From Mitsuaria sp. PDC51 (GTDB lineage Bacteria > Pseudomonadota > Gammaproteobacteria > Burkholderiales > Burkholderiaceae_C): DNA of 64,000 bases. Under the pieces are notes generated by a model. The model saw only the letters and a list, made by a program, of their open reading frames with translations. It made no database searches and had not been told where the DNA came from. The DNA lies in the NCBI RefSeq assembly GCF_900113225.1, contig NZ_FOZE01000001.1, positions 558,001 through 622,000 on the forward strand, in the 5' to 3' direction. Numbering within the stretch: position 1 is the first letter of the stretch; each line of letters begins with the position of its first letter. Positions 9,333 through 17,508 of this stretch are shown piece by piece. Position numbers and translations under genes: made by a program.

Positions 9333-10207
9333 CAGGTGTTTCCTTCGTTCCAGCGGAGCTTGCGGCGCAGCGTGGCGTAGTAGGACCAGCCGCGCGGATG
9401 CAGGAAGGGTGCGCGGTGCTGGGAGCGGCGCACGGTGATGCAGTCGCCGTGCAGCAGCGAGGCCAGGGATTGCATGTCGAAGTTCACCGAGGCATCGCGG
9501 CCGGCGACGATGGTCAGGCGCACCTCGCCGCTGTCGGGCAGGACGATGGGGCGGTTGGAGAGCGCGTGGGACGCGATCGGCAGCAGCACCCAGCCGGCGA
9601 TGCCGGGGTGGAGGATGGGGCCGCCGGCGGACAGCGCGTAGGCGGTGGAGCCGGTGGGGGTGCCGACGATGACGCCGTCGGCGCGCATGTTGGCGACGAA
9701 CTCGTCGCCGACGTCCACGCGCAGCTCGACCATGGCGGCGGTGGCGCCGCGGGAGACCACGACGTCGTTCAGGGCCACGCCGGAGAAGATCTGTTCGCCG
9801 TCGCGGAAGACGGCGCCTTCGAGCAGGGAGCGGTGCTCGATCTCGAAGTCACCGGCGAGGATGGGGGCGAGGGCGTCGCGGAACTGGTCGGCGGAGATGT
9901 CGGTGATGAAGCCCAGGCGGCCCTGGTTGATGCCGACCAGGGGCAGGCCGTAGCGGGCGACCTGGCGGGCGAAGCCGAGCATGGTGCCGTCGCCGCCGAC
10001 CACGATGGCCAGGTCGCACTGGGTGCCGAGTTCGGCGTGGGTCAATGCGGGGAAGGCGGTGATGCCGGTGCTGTCGGCGGTTTCCTGTTCGAGGGAAACA
10101 TCCAATCCCTGGGAGGCGACAAAATCGGCAATCTCTTCCAGGATGGGCCGGATGCCCCGGGACTGGGGTTTTCCGACGATGGCCACGTGACGGAAGCGCT
10201 TGGACAT
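9332..10207 (-). CDS. nadK: NAD kinase
   Basis: NadK phosphorylates NAD to NADP. The 291-aa protein has the GGDGTML motif at about residues 71-77, the following [10 protein letters not shown] and the NAD-binding [13 protein letters not shown] block. It is the first gene of the nadK-recN-rapZ unit and is transcribed divergently from hrcA across 74 bases, an arrangement conserved in many proteobacteria. Confidence 0.97.
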   Translation of the reverse strand: MSKRFRHVAIVGKPQSRGIRPILEEIADFVASQGLDVSLEQETADSTGITAFPALTHAELGTQCDLAIVVGGDGTMLGFARQVARYGLPLVGINQGRLGFITDISADQFRDALAPILAGDFEIEHRSLLEGAVFRDGEQIFSGVALNDVVVSRGATAAMVELRVDVGDEFVANMRADGVIVGTPTGSTAYALSAGGPILHPGIAGWVLLPIASHALSNRPIVLPDSGEVRLTIVAGRDASVNFDMQSLASLLHGDCITVRRSQHRAPFLHPRGWSYYATLRRKLRWNEGNT

Positions 10208-10281
10208 AGCGCGGAATTACACCACAGCGAGGTGGCGGGGCCGGGGGGCTGGGAAGGGGTGCCGCTGGTGGCTTCACTAGA

Positions 10282-11304
10282 ATGAAAAACATGCTCGACG
10301 ACCGCGCGAAAACACTGCTGAAGGCTCTGGTGGAGCGGTACATCGCCGATGGCCAGCCGGTGGGCTCCCGCACGCTGTCGAAGGCGTCCGGGCTGGAGCT
10401 GAGCCCGGCGACGATCCGCAACGTGATGGCCGACCTGGAGGAGCTGGGTCTGATTGCCAGCCCGCACACCAGCGCGGGGCGGATTCCGACGGCGCGGGGT
10501 TACCGGCTGTTCGTGGACACGCTGCTGACGGCCAAGCCGGGGATGCCGCGCGAGGCGGGGTCCTTCGAAAGCCAGCTGCTGCCGGATCAACCGCAACGGG
10601 TGATCGCGAACGCGGCGCAGCTGCTGAGCAGCCTGTCGAGTTTCGTGGGGGTGGTGACGTCGCCGCGCAAGACGGCTGTGTTCCATCACATCGAGTTCCT
10701 GCGGCTGGGCGAGCGCCGGGTGCTGGTGATCATGGTGTCGCCGGACGGGGACGTGCAGAACCGGCTGGTGTTCACGGCGCAGGACCTGTCGCAGTCGGAC
10801 CTGACGGAGGCGAGCAACCGGCTGAACGCGCATTACGCGGGGCTGAGCCTGGACGTGGTGCGGGACCGCCTGCGGCTGGAGGTGGATCAGTTGCGCGGGG
10901 AGATCGCCAAGCTGATGAGCGCGGCGGTGGACGTGGGCCAGCAGGGGCTGCAGGAGCACGAGCCGATGATCATTTCCGGCGAGCGCAACTTGCTGACGGT
11001 GCAGGACTTCAGCCACGACATGGGCAGCCTGCGCAGGATGTTCGACCTCTTCGAGCAGAAGACGCAGCTGATGCGGCTGCTGGATGTGTCCTCGCGCGCG
11101 GAGGGGGTGCGGATCTACATCGGCGGCGAGAGCCAGGTGGTGCCGGTGGAGGAGCTGTCCATCGTGTCGGCGCCGTATGAGGTCGATGGGGAGGTGGTCG
11201 GGACGCTGGGGGTCATCGGCCCGACGCGGATGGCCTACGACCGGATGATCGAGATCGTCGACATCACGTCGAGGATGGTGAGCAATGCGTTGTCGCAGAA
11301 GTGA
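10282..11304 (+). CDS. hrcA: Heat-inducible transcription repressor HrcA
   Basis: HrcA represses chaperone genes (groESL, dnaK) through CIRCE operators. The 340-aa protein has the N-terminal winged helix ([20 protein letters not shown], then [14 protein letters not shown]) followed by the [11 protein letters not shown] motif and the dimerisation/inserted domains ending in [16 protein letters not shown]. The start at 10282 (MKNMLDD) is uncertain; ATG at 10291 matches other betaproteobacterial HrcA starts. I saw no CIRCE element in the 74-base divergent region shared with nadK. Confidence 0.95.
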   Translation: MKNMLDDRAKTLLKALVERYIADGQPVGSRTLSKASGLELSPATIRNVMADLEELGLIASPHTSAGRIPTARGYRLFVDTLLTAKPGMPREAGSFESQLLPDQPQRVIANAAQLLSSLSSFVGVVTSPRKTAVFHHIEFLRLGERRVLVIMVSPDGDVQNRLVFTAQDLSQSDLTEASNRLNAHYAGLSLDVVRDRLRLEVDQLRGEIAKLMSAAVDVGQQGLQEHEPMIISGERNLLTVQDFSHDMGSLRRMFDLFEQKTQLMRLLDVSSRAEGVRIYIGGESQVVPVEELSIVSAPYEVDGEVVGTLGVIGPTRMAYDRMIEIVDITSRMVSNALSQK

Positions 11305-11335
11305 GCATGCTCAAGCGCGGCGCTTAAGCATGCTT
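11303..11335 (+). terminator. Long inverted repeat at the end of hrcA
   Basis: The arms GAGCATGCTCAAGCGC and GCGCTTAAGCATGCTT pair over 16 positions with one intervening base and two mismatches that can form G-U pairs in RNA. The stem begins at the hrcA stop codon. There is no clear T tract, but its position suggests it ends hrcA transcription before the tRNA. Confidence 0.6.
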
Positions 11336-11408
11336 ACAATCCGCGCCTCCGGTGCAAAGCCGGAACACGCGAATCCGCCAGGGTTCGTATATGCGCATTA
11401 CCCCCAGG

Positions 11409-11485
11409 GGGCCGTTAGCTCAGTTGGTTAGAGCAGAGGACTCATAATCCTTTGGTCACAGGTTCAAGTCCTGTACGGCCTACCA
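11409..11485 (+). tRNA. tRNA with CAT anticodon (tRNA-Ile2 or tRNA-Met)
   Basis: A 77-base cloverleaf has acceptor stem GGGCCGT/ACGGCCT, D arm GCTCAGTTGGTTAGAGC, anticodon loop CTCATAA (anticodon CAT), T arm CAGGTTCAAGTCCTG and encoded CCA. The loop and the TTGGTC/GGTTCAAGTCC sequences look more like the lysidine-modified isoleucine tRNA than elongator methionine tRNA. The anticodon alone cannot separate them. Low-GC DNA begins right after the 3' end, so this may be an integration site. Confidence 0.93.
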
Positions 11486-11943
11486 GTTCGATAAATCACT
11501 TTCATGCGCTTCGAACAATGACGGGGTGTTTAACGGTCAACCGGCGGTTAACGCATTCAGCGGATGAAACTATTGAATCGCTTGGACGGAATCCGACGCC
11601 GAGCCGTTATTCTGCTGAGCTGTGGAAATGGCGCCGCAACATAGATTTTCAACCCTTCGTCATTAGGTTCGATGTGAATGTGTGTTGCAGCACAGTTCGA
11701 CGAGCCTTTTCGAAAGGCCGATTGGGGCGTGAAAGACGCTGATAGCGCTGCCCTTTCGCGCCATGTCCTAGTGCCGAATAGCGATTACTCTAGAGCTGAA
11801 GCAAGCGCGATAGCGAACCGGCTCAAACTTCGTGTACGGAACTGAGCGGGGGAGCTCTTCGCAGGCATGCGATGTGATCTGGGACTGCACTGTGTATCAC
11901 GACTCTTCTAGCGCGGGATAGACAGATGGCTCAGACTTGCCCG
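11486..11943. other. AT-richer gap with no convincing gene
   Basis: These 458 bases between the tRNA and the convergent nuclease gene are visibly less GC-rich than the housekeeping DNA before the tRNA. The only open frame (to 11742, plus strand) begins inside the tRNA and has no family-like sequence or ribosome binding site. I see no integrase remnant and no obvious copy of the tRNA 3' end. It may be an eroded island border. Confidence 0.5.
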
Positions 11944-13404
11944 TCAGCTCTTTGATGCTGATTCCTTCTCTGTGGCATCGATGAACACTATGTCTTTGCA
12001 TTTCTCAAGTTTCAGGTCCCGCATTATCCTTTGAACCTTGGCAAGCTCCTCAAGCTTGAAGTACAGGATCGCTTTAATCGGGGGATGTGTCGCTCGGGAA
12101 GCGTCGGAATAAATTTCGGCCTGGGTTCTTAGGTTCTTTTCAATTTGACTATTGGAAGCCAGCTTGAATTCGATTATCGATTTGTCGGCACTTCCATAAG
12201 ATACCTGAAAGTCGGCTGGCCCTCGCCCGTTGTTGACTTCGGCGTCAGCGCTAAAGTCGGAAGCGAACCACGTCAGCTTAAACATGATCTGCAGATCTTT
12301 CTCACGTTTTATTGGCTTTCCCTTTATGTAGAAGATCCGATAGCCATCCTGCTTTTCAATTACGTGCTTAAGAAAAAGAACGCGCTGCATCCCCTCTTCG
12401 TAACTCGTACGACCCGTCTGATAGAACTGGGTCTTGTCGAGGAGTTCAACAAGCGCTTTTAGACTTTTAACAAATAACTGTTGAGCTGCTTGAACCTTTC
12501 CCGCGGAGCTTGATGTTGCTTGAGCGCCCGCGTCTTCTTGGCGCTTCACATAAACGTCGAGAAGTTCGGGGTATTTGCTAACCACGGTCTCGATAGCTTT
12601 TTCTACTTCTCTTCGAGTGGCCTCTGTAGGCAATTGCTGCACGAAATATTGTTCAATCTGGCTTCTAAGCGTCTCGTTATCCACACTCGACATGATGGCC
12701 GAGAAATCTTCCACAAATCCTTTGTGAGAAATCCAAGCCTCATCCTTGGTTAAGATATCGACTGGAGTTAAAAGAACGAATTCATTTCCAAACTTTGGAA
12801 GGAGGTATTGGCCTGAAGCCCATGTTCTCGTTGTGTAATTGAAATCAACTTTGGGAATATTAAAGCGCTGCAAATATTTCCGGTCGATGTGCTTCGTGGC
12901 GAATGTCTCAGTGTAACTTGCAAGGAATCCGCGTATGAGATTGCAAGTGAAATCGCTAATTTGATCCTTTCCTACGCCATTCTTGATGAGGGTTAGTTTA
13001 CCAAGATGCGTGCCGGTCGATTTTTCGTCTCCGAAGTCTCGAAAAACCGAGGTCATATTTCGTTTCAGTGATTTCGCAAAGTCTGCTCCGAGACCTCGGC
13101 CACCATTGCCCTTCTCGCTGAAGCCGAACCAGTTTTCCTTAACTTCCGGAAAATAATACCAAGCCCTAATGAGTCCCGGAGGTAAGTCGTTGTTGGAATT
13201 CTCCTTCAAAAAGAGCATGTATTTAATCATCTCGGAATGAAGGCGTTGGTACTCCTGGTGCTTGCTATTGAAAAGTAGGAATGGATCAACGAAGAGCGGC
13301 AAGTCGTTAATAAGTGAGATGTTGAAGGCGCCGTAGTCTTCGAGGCTCTCGGGTGATACCTCAAAGATATCGGAGAAGTAAATCTTGAAGTGGTGTTTCG
13401 ACAT
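11944..13404 (-). CDS. Putative PD-(D/E)XK nuclease-fold protein, unknown family
   Basis: The 486-aa product is not recognised as a named family. Near the C-terminus (about residues 395-415) PADFQVSYGSADK is followed by SIIEFKLASNSQIEKN, an Asp then Glu-x-Lys pattern on predicted beta strands that resembles the PD-(D/E)XK nuclease core. The N-terminal 380 residues, with motifs such as INDLPLFVDPFLLFNS, are of unknown role. The start at 13404 has GGGGAGG 5 bases upstream; a longer reading frame exists but lacks a binding site. Its DNA is strikingly AT-richer than its neighbours, suggesting recent transfer. It lies 139 bases downstream of the EVE-like/HNH gene on the same strand, so a joint restriction or defence role is inferred, not shown. 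Confidence 0.75.
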   Translation of the reverse strand: MSKHHFKIYFSDIFEVSPESLEDYGAFNISLINDLPLFVDPFLLFNSKHQEYQRLHSEMIKYMLFLKENSNNDLPPGLIRAWYYFPEVKENWFGFSEKGNGGRGLGADFAKSLKRNMTSVFRDFGDEKSTGTHLGKLTLIKNGVGKDQISDFTCNLIRGFLASYTETFATKHIDRKYLQRFNIPKVDFNYTTRTWASGQYLLPKFGNEFVLLTPVDILTKDEAWISHKGFVEDFSAIMSSVDNETLRSQIEQYFVQQLPTEATRREVEKAIETVVSKYPELLDVYVKRQEDAGAQATSSSAGKVQAAQQLFVKSLKALVELLDKTQFYQTGRTSYEEGMQRVLFLKHVIEKQDGYRIFYIKGKPIKREKDLQIMFKLTWFASDFSADAEVNNGRGPADFQVSYGSADKSIIEFKLASNSQIEKNLRTQAEIYSDASRATHPPIKAILYFKLEELAKVQRIMRDLKLEKCKDIVFIDATEKESASKS

Positions 13405-13543
13405 TCGGCCTCCCCGGCGCGACACTATGCAGTAACGTTCGTGGGCTTGCGATCTTTGACCATTGGCCAAGTTTTCGTAAAGTCGGCGGCGTGCTGCGTT
13501 GGTGGATGATTTTGCATTGCGATCAATGCGAGCAGCATGGATG

Positions 13544-14497
13544 CTATGGAATGAATATTTGTGTCCTGTGGTAGACGATGTATTGTGAATGCGGGACAAG
13601 TGAAACCTTGGCATTACTATGCTGAACGAGGCCCAATGCACTCACATCTTGTGCATCCAGTGTTAAAGACACCAACAACGAGCCATCCTCTCCGAAAGAG
13701 ATCAAGCCTTTATCGAAGAGCTGATCCAGATTGGGCGCAAGGAGTAGCCCGTTGCGAGGATCCAATCGCTCGATTGATGTCGAGCACAAGCGCCAAGGTT
13801 TGATATGGCTTGCTCGAAGAAGGCGAAGATCTTTGACGCCTGTCACCACGCATTGCGCATGCTGACGGATCACTTGATCCCGGAAGGCCCCTTGGCCTTT
13901 CCGAGCAAGGATGAGCGTCTCCCGCTCTGATTGCGATAGCGCGGAGTCGCGCTGAATCTCCTCGCATTCCTTCTCTTCGAGCTGGTCCAGGATCACCCCA
14001 CTTTCGCACGGGGGACGTACCGGGCCGCTGACGCCTTGTGCCCACTCCAGGGCTAATGCCATGAGGCCCGGACTGATCTCCGACAAATAGGCGTTTTGAT
14101 TTCCCTTGCCCGTTGCAGTATTCAGCGGCGAGTACTTTTGAGGTAAGGCCGGCAAGAGGCGCACGAGATCATCGGTGGGCCGCGCTTCAACTCGAACGGA
14201 TTGCCACTGGACAGGCAAAAGCCATCCCCATTCCGACCAATTCGATCCGACAGATCGGAAGGTCGCCGGTTTGGGCGCCGTGGTGGCGGTGTCCGTGACG
14301 ACTCCTAGAGCTCGGATACGGCCGTCGGCATACGAAACAACGTCGTCGCCTGGCTTGGCGCGCCGCATGTTGTTGTAGAACTGGTTCGTCGCGCCGGACG
14401 CCGAGGTCTTTGGGCTCCACAGGTAGCCGCCCTCAAACTCCTGCTCGAAGGTCTGCTTGTGATTGACCCACCAATGCGCCTTTGGTCTCTCTGACAT
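13544..14497 (-). CDS. EVE-like/HNH endonuclease, probable modification-dependent restriction enzyme
   Basis: The 317-aa protein joins two domains. Residues about 5-120 (HWWVNHKQTFEQEFEGGYLW, PGDDVVSYADGRIRALGVV) look like an EVE/PUA-type domain, a fold that binds modified bases. Residues about 200-275 form an HNH nuclease: CVVTG, then ASHIKPW (His231), DPRNGLLL (Asn249) and LDQLFDKGLI. EVE-HNH proteins are known as type IV enzymes cutting DNA with modified cytosine. The start at 14497 has GGGAG 8 bases upstream. Base composition is below host average, and it probably leads a two-gene unit with the PD-(D/E)XK-like gene. Substrate specificity cannot be read from sequence. Confidence 0.85.
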   Translation of the reverse strand: MSERPKAHWWVNHKQTFEQEFEGGYLWSPKTSASGATNQFYNNMRRAKPGDDVVSYADGRIRALGVVTDTATTAPKPATFRSVGSNWSEWGWLLPVQWQSVRVEARPTDDLVRLLPALPQKYSPLNTATGKGNQNAYLSEISPGLMALALEWAQGVSGPVRPPCESGVILDQLEEKECEEIQRDSALSQSERETLILARKGQGAFRDQVIRQHAQCVVTGVKDLRLLRASHIKPWRLCSTSIERLDPRNGLLLAPNLDQLFDKGLISFGEDGSLLVSLTLDAQDVSALGLVQHSNAKVSLVPHSQYIVYHRTQIFIP

Positions 14498-14611
14498 TCT
14501 TTTGCTCCCTTGGGAGCCGAATGTAGCGTCCAACTAGCATCAATGGGTCAACGAAATGGCCCTTGGCTTACACAAGCAAGTGCAGATGGACCTCTTCGAG
14601 CCCTCCCGCCT

Positions 14612-15547
14612 TCAGCATCCTGGCGGAAGCCGCTTTTCAGACGCGCTCTTCTTCTCAGCCCTACATTCGCCTTGCTGATACCGATAGCCGAAGGGCTTCG
14701 TGTCGTCGGGGATGCCTTCCAGGCATGTTGTCGGTGTCTCCGCGATTTTGAAGTCGGGGAAATACAGCGCCTTCAGCTTCAGGTAGCAGCCGAGGAACGC
14801 GTCATAAGCAATGAGCGGCTCAAACACATGCCGGCCGGTCTTTTTGTTGACCCGCTCGCCGTCGTAGAAGAACGACGAACTCTTGCCCAACGGAATCTTG
14901 AAAGCCTCAAGAAGCTGATAGTCCTCCGTGAACACGGAGGCGCGAAGGAACGCGTTCTTGCCGTAGCTCTCCGCGATCAGGCCGGCGAGCTGTTCAGAGA
15001 ATTCATCTCCATTGCTTCGAGGCGGTTTCAGGCCCTCGATCACCATGATCTGTGAGGTATCGATCGACTTTTCGATTGACGCGAGCAAGCCAGGGAAGGC
15101 GATGGAGTCGCCGAACGTGATTTGCGCGGTGTCGCCAGCCGGGACGCGGATCGGAGTTGTGTCTCCGATGCTGGGCTGAAGCACTCCGGCCCCGAAGTGC
15201 CGCCCCTGCAGGGTCGCCCCCGCCGCCCCGACGACCTCCAGCTTGGCGGAGGTCAGCAGGATGTCCTTGTCGGACAGGTTTCTCAACACCACCGTGAGGA
15301 ACGCGATCTCGTTCGAGTGAGAGGTCCTGGGCACCATGAACCCCGGAGAAGGGCGCAGCCAAGCATTTTTGATGACCACCTTGGCGCGCTTTGGCGCGGG
15401 GGCTGCGAAGGTGCAACGCACTTCCGCGGAGCCGCCGGAGGCGCCGATCGGCGAGCACGGCCCAGAGGTACTGACTTGAGGTTCCGCGTGTGCCAGCAGC
15501 GGCGCGAGCGAGGCGAGCGCGATCGCTCGAAGGAGCAAGGCCTTCAT
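14612..15547 (-). CDS. Secreted protein of unknown function
   Basis: The 311-aa product has a cleavable-looking signal peptide (MKALLLRAIALASLAPLLAHA). The middle of the protein (NEIAFLTVVLRNLSDKDILLTSAKLEVVG) has the alternating pattern of beta strands. Several Cys pairs near both ends suit a periplasmic disulfide-bonded fold. No family was recognised. Its start overlaps by 4 bases the stop of the upstream 120-aa membrane protein, so the two are translationally coupled and probably act together. A lysine-rich C-terminus (EKKSASEKR) follows. Confidence 0.7.
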   Translation of the reverse strand: MKALLLRAIALASLAPLLAHAEPQVSTSGPCSPIGASGGSAEVRCTFAAPAPKRAKVVIKNAWLRPSPGFMVPRTSHSNEIAFLTVVLRNLSDKDILLTSAKLEVVGAAGATLQGRHFGAGVLQPSIGDTTPIRVPAGDTAQITFGDSIAFPGLLASIEKSIDTSQIMVIEGLKPPRSNGDEFSEQLAGLIAESYGKNAFLRASVFTEDYQLLEAFKIPLGKSSSFFYDGERVNKKTGRHVFEPLIAYDAFLGCYLKLKALYFPDFKIAETPTTCLEGIPDDTKPFGYRYQQGECRAEKKSASEKRLPPGC

Positions 15548-15906
15548 TTGGTCTTGAGCGTTGCGCTGGCGTGGCTCTCGGGGCCGACCGCGATGGGCGA
15601 TGCGTCGCCATGCGTGACGAACTTGGCCGAGCTGCTGGCTGCTGGGGCGCGGGACGGGGCGGCGCTTTCGGAGGTCATCGACGCCTCGACGGATGCGCCT
15701 TTCTCGCCCGCGATGGGCGACGCCTTGCCGAACGTCTCGGCAACAGGCTGACCCTCCGCCGCCTGTTTCGAATCCACCTTGATTTCGCCTGTCTTGGTGT
15801 TCATCGAGAGGCCGCGTCCGAGAAACATGGCCAGCACGAGCACGATGACCGCGCCGATCGCAAACACCATGCTGGCGCCTAGCCAGCTGAAAGGCTTCTT
15901 CTTCAT
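15544..15906 (-). CDS. Small single-pass membrane protein
   Basis: The 120-aa product has one N-terminal transmembrane segment (about residues 8-30, MVFAIGAVIVLVLAMFLG) after a basic MKKKPF head, then an Ala/Ser/Glu-rich, probably disordered tail outside. No family was recognised. It overlaps the next gene (the 311-aa secreted protein) by 4 bases, so it is the first gene of a two-gene unit. Confidence 0.65.
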   Translation of the reverse strand: MKKKPFSWLGASMVFAIGAVIVLVLAMFLGRGLSMNTKTGEIKVDSKQAAEGQPVAETFGKASPIAGEKGASVEASMTSESAAPSRAPAASSSAKFVTHGDASPIAVGPESHASATLKTK

Positions 15907-15988
15907 GTCACTCCCTGTTGGACGAACTGTTTCGGCGATTCTTTCTCAATCGCCCGAGGCACTTGGCCTTAATCGTCGAGGGCCGGCC

Positions 15989-16858
15989 TCACGCCGCCCT
16001 CGTCCCCCTACAAACCGGATACGTCGAGCACCCATAAAACTGCTCACCGGCGTTGGGCCCATGTTTCGCGACTCGCCTGACCATTGCGCTTGAGCACAGC
16101 GGGCAGACGACCATCGTCATCTCCGCGTTCGCCCGCTCATCGCGCACAGTGCCCGCCTTCCCAGGCCCACCCGTCCTCGCGACTTCCAGCAGCTCCTTCA
16201 ACCTCGCCCCATCGACGAGCCTGACATTCCGCCCCTGCGCGAACGCCATCGCCTCGGTGGTGAACCTCCCCGACGTCACCACGAACCCGCCCGCCGCGCC
16301 TCGGGCCGCCATCACGCCGTAGAGCTCCCGCACCACGTCGACGCCGACCTTCTGGGCCTTCCAGTGCTTGCACTGCACGACGTAGGTCTCGTTGCCGTTC
16401 GTGACCGGCTTGCGGAGCACCAGGTCGATGCCGCCATCCGGGCCGCCGCCGCCCGTCTCCACCACGGCATAGCCCTTGCGCCGGAACGCCTCGCCGATCA
16501 GCAGCTCGAACTCGTGCCAGGTCATGCCGTCCACTGCCGCGGCGTCCTGCGACCGCAGCGCCTCCTCGAGCAGCTTCCCGCGCCGGTATCGACGCACCGC
16601 CGACACCGCCGCCGCCGCGAGCAGCAAAACCGGTACGAGGTACTGCCCGAAGGTCGCGAGACCCCGAAGCGCCGCGCCGACGAGGAGCTTGTCCATCTGA
16701 TTCAGCGCTTGCGCCGGATCCACCGTCGCCGGCGCCTTCGACGCCAACGCATGCAGCGCCACGTACGCCACCGCCGCCAGAGCCACGCAGGCCCACCACG
16801 GCATCAACGCGAAGAGGTCGATGACCGTCTCCGCGTCGCTCTTCTTCTTTCTGGCCAT
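15989..16858 (-). CDS. Membrane-anchored Mrr-type restriction endonuclease with C4 zinc finger
   Basis: The 289-aa protein starts with two hydrophobic spans (about residues 20-40 and 70-92), continues with an Mrr catalytic domain and ends with a topoisomerase-type C4 zinc finger (CPLCSSAMV...FYGCSTYPVCRG). The Mrr domain shows the expected GMTWHEFELLIGEAFRRKGY, GPDGGIDLVL (catalytic Asp) and VVQCKHWK (Q-x-K in the PD-(D/E)XK core). Mrr proteins cut modified DNA, but this membrane-anchored, zinc-finger subgroup is widespread and its role is not settled. The start at 16858 has a GGGAGAG site upstream. It may add to the neighbouring defence genes. Confidence 0.85.
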   Translation of the reverse strand: MARKKKSDAETVIDLFALMPWWACVALAAVAYVALHALASKAPATVDPAQALNQMDKLLVGAALRGLATFGQYLVPVLLLAAAAVSAVRRYRRGKLLEEALRSQDAAAVDGMTWHEFELLIGEAFRRKGYAVVETGGGGPDGGIDLVLRKPVTNGNETYVVQCKHWKAQKVGVDVVRELYGVMAARGAAGGFVVTSGRFTTEAMAFAQGRNVRLVDGARLKELLEVARTGGPGKAGTVRDERANAEMTMVVCPLCSSAMVRRVAKHGPNAGEQFYGCSTYPVCRGTRAA

Positions 16859-17048
16859 TCGGCTCTCTCCCTGAAGATCTCGGGCAAGCATAGCGAGCAC
16901 CGTGGTCTTGAAGCCGCCCCGGCGCGTGGAGGAGGCGAATGGACCGTTATGGAGTTCTCGTTTCGCGGAGGGCGGTGCTCTTCATCACGAGTCATCCGCC
17001 TGAAAACATCGTGATTGCCTTGCCCGGTGCGATGCCCCAAGTTCTTCC

Positions 17049-17489
17049 ATGTCCTGGTCGACTGCCGCTGAATCTTCACTGCGCGTCCTCACGACGCTCT
17101 CGCTCGCTGCATTCGCCGGTGCTGCTCGGGCCGACGCACCGTCGCCCGCCACGCCCTGCTCGATCGTCGCCTTCGTCGAGGAAACCGACCCCGCCGGCCT
17201 GAACGTCCGCGCCGCGCCGAATGCGAAAGTCCGCGTGCTGGGCACGCTGCCGCCCGTGTGGGTCGACAAGGCCTCGGGCACCTGGATCCGCATCCGTGTC
17301 GAGATCACCGCGAGCGACTCCGGTTGGTTCCGAATCCGCAATGCGCGGGATGACGAGGACCTCACCGGCCAGCCACTGCGGCCCACGTTCGCGGGCGAGT
17401 GCTGGCATCGCCGCCCAAGCAGGCGCGCCATCACCGCTCCCCCGAACGAGAGAGCCGCAATCGCCGCCGCCGAATCAACATCGGGATGA
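17049..17489 (+). CDS. Exported SH3-like domain protein
   Basis: The 146-aa product has a signal peptide and one bacterial SH3-like domain: DPAGLNVRAAPNAKVRVLGTLPP, then SGWFRIRNARDDED. Such domains usually bind cell-wall or other envelope ligands. The last 30 residues (RRPSRRAITAPPN onwards) no longer resemble an SH3 fold and are basic and Pro/Ala-rich. A frameshift or divergence near position 17395 could have replaced the normal end. The porin gene begins 19 bases after its stop on the same strand. Confidence 0.65.
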   Translation: MSWSTAAESSLRVLTTLSLAAFAGAARADAPSPATPCSIVAFVEETDPAGLNVRAAPNAKVRVLGTLPPVWVDKASGTWIRIRVEITASDSGWFRIRNARDDEDLTGQPLRPTFAGECWHRRPSRRAITAPPNERAAIAAAESTSG

Positions 17490-17508
17490 CCTCACCTCCC
17501 TCGTTCCG

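Noticed and set aside
10208-10281. CIRCE operator before hrcA
   Set aside because: No TTAGCACTC-N9-GAGTGCTAA-like sequence occurs in this gap.
11452-11742. A 96-codon open frame starting inside the tRNA
   Set aside because: It begins within the tRNA 3' half, has no ribosome binding site and no family-like sequence.
17395-17489. Pseudogene call for the SH3-like gene
   Set aside because: The terminal segment looks odd, but I could not find a continuation of the SH3 protein in another frame, so a frameshift is not proven.
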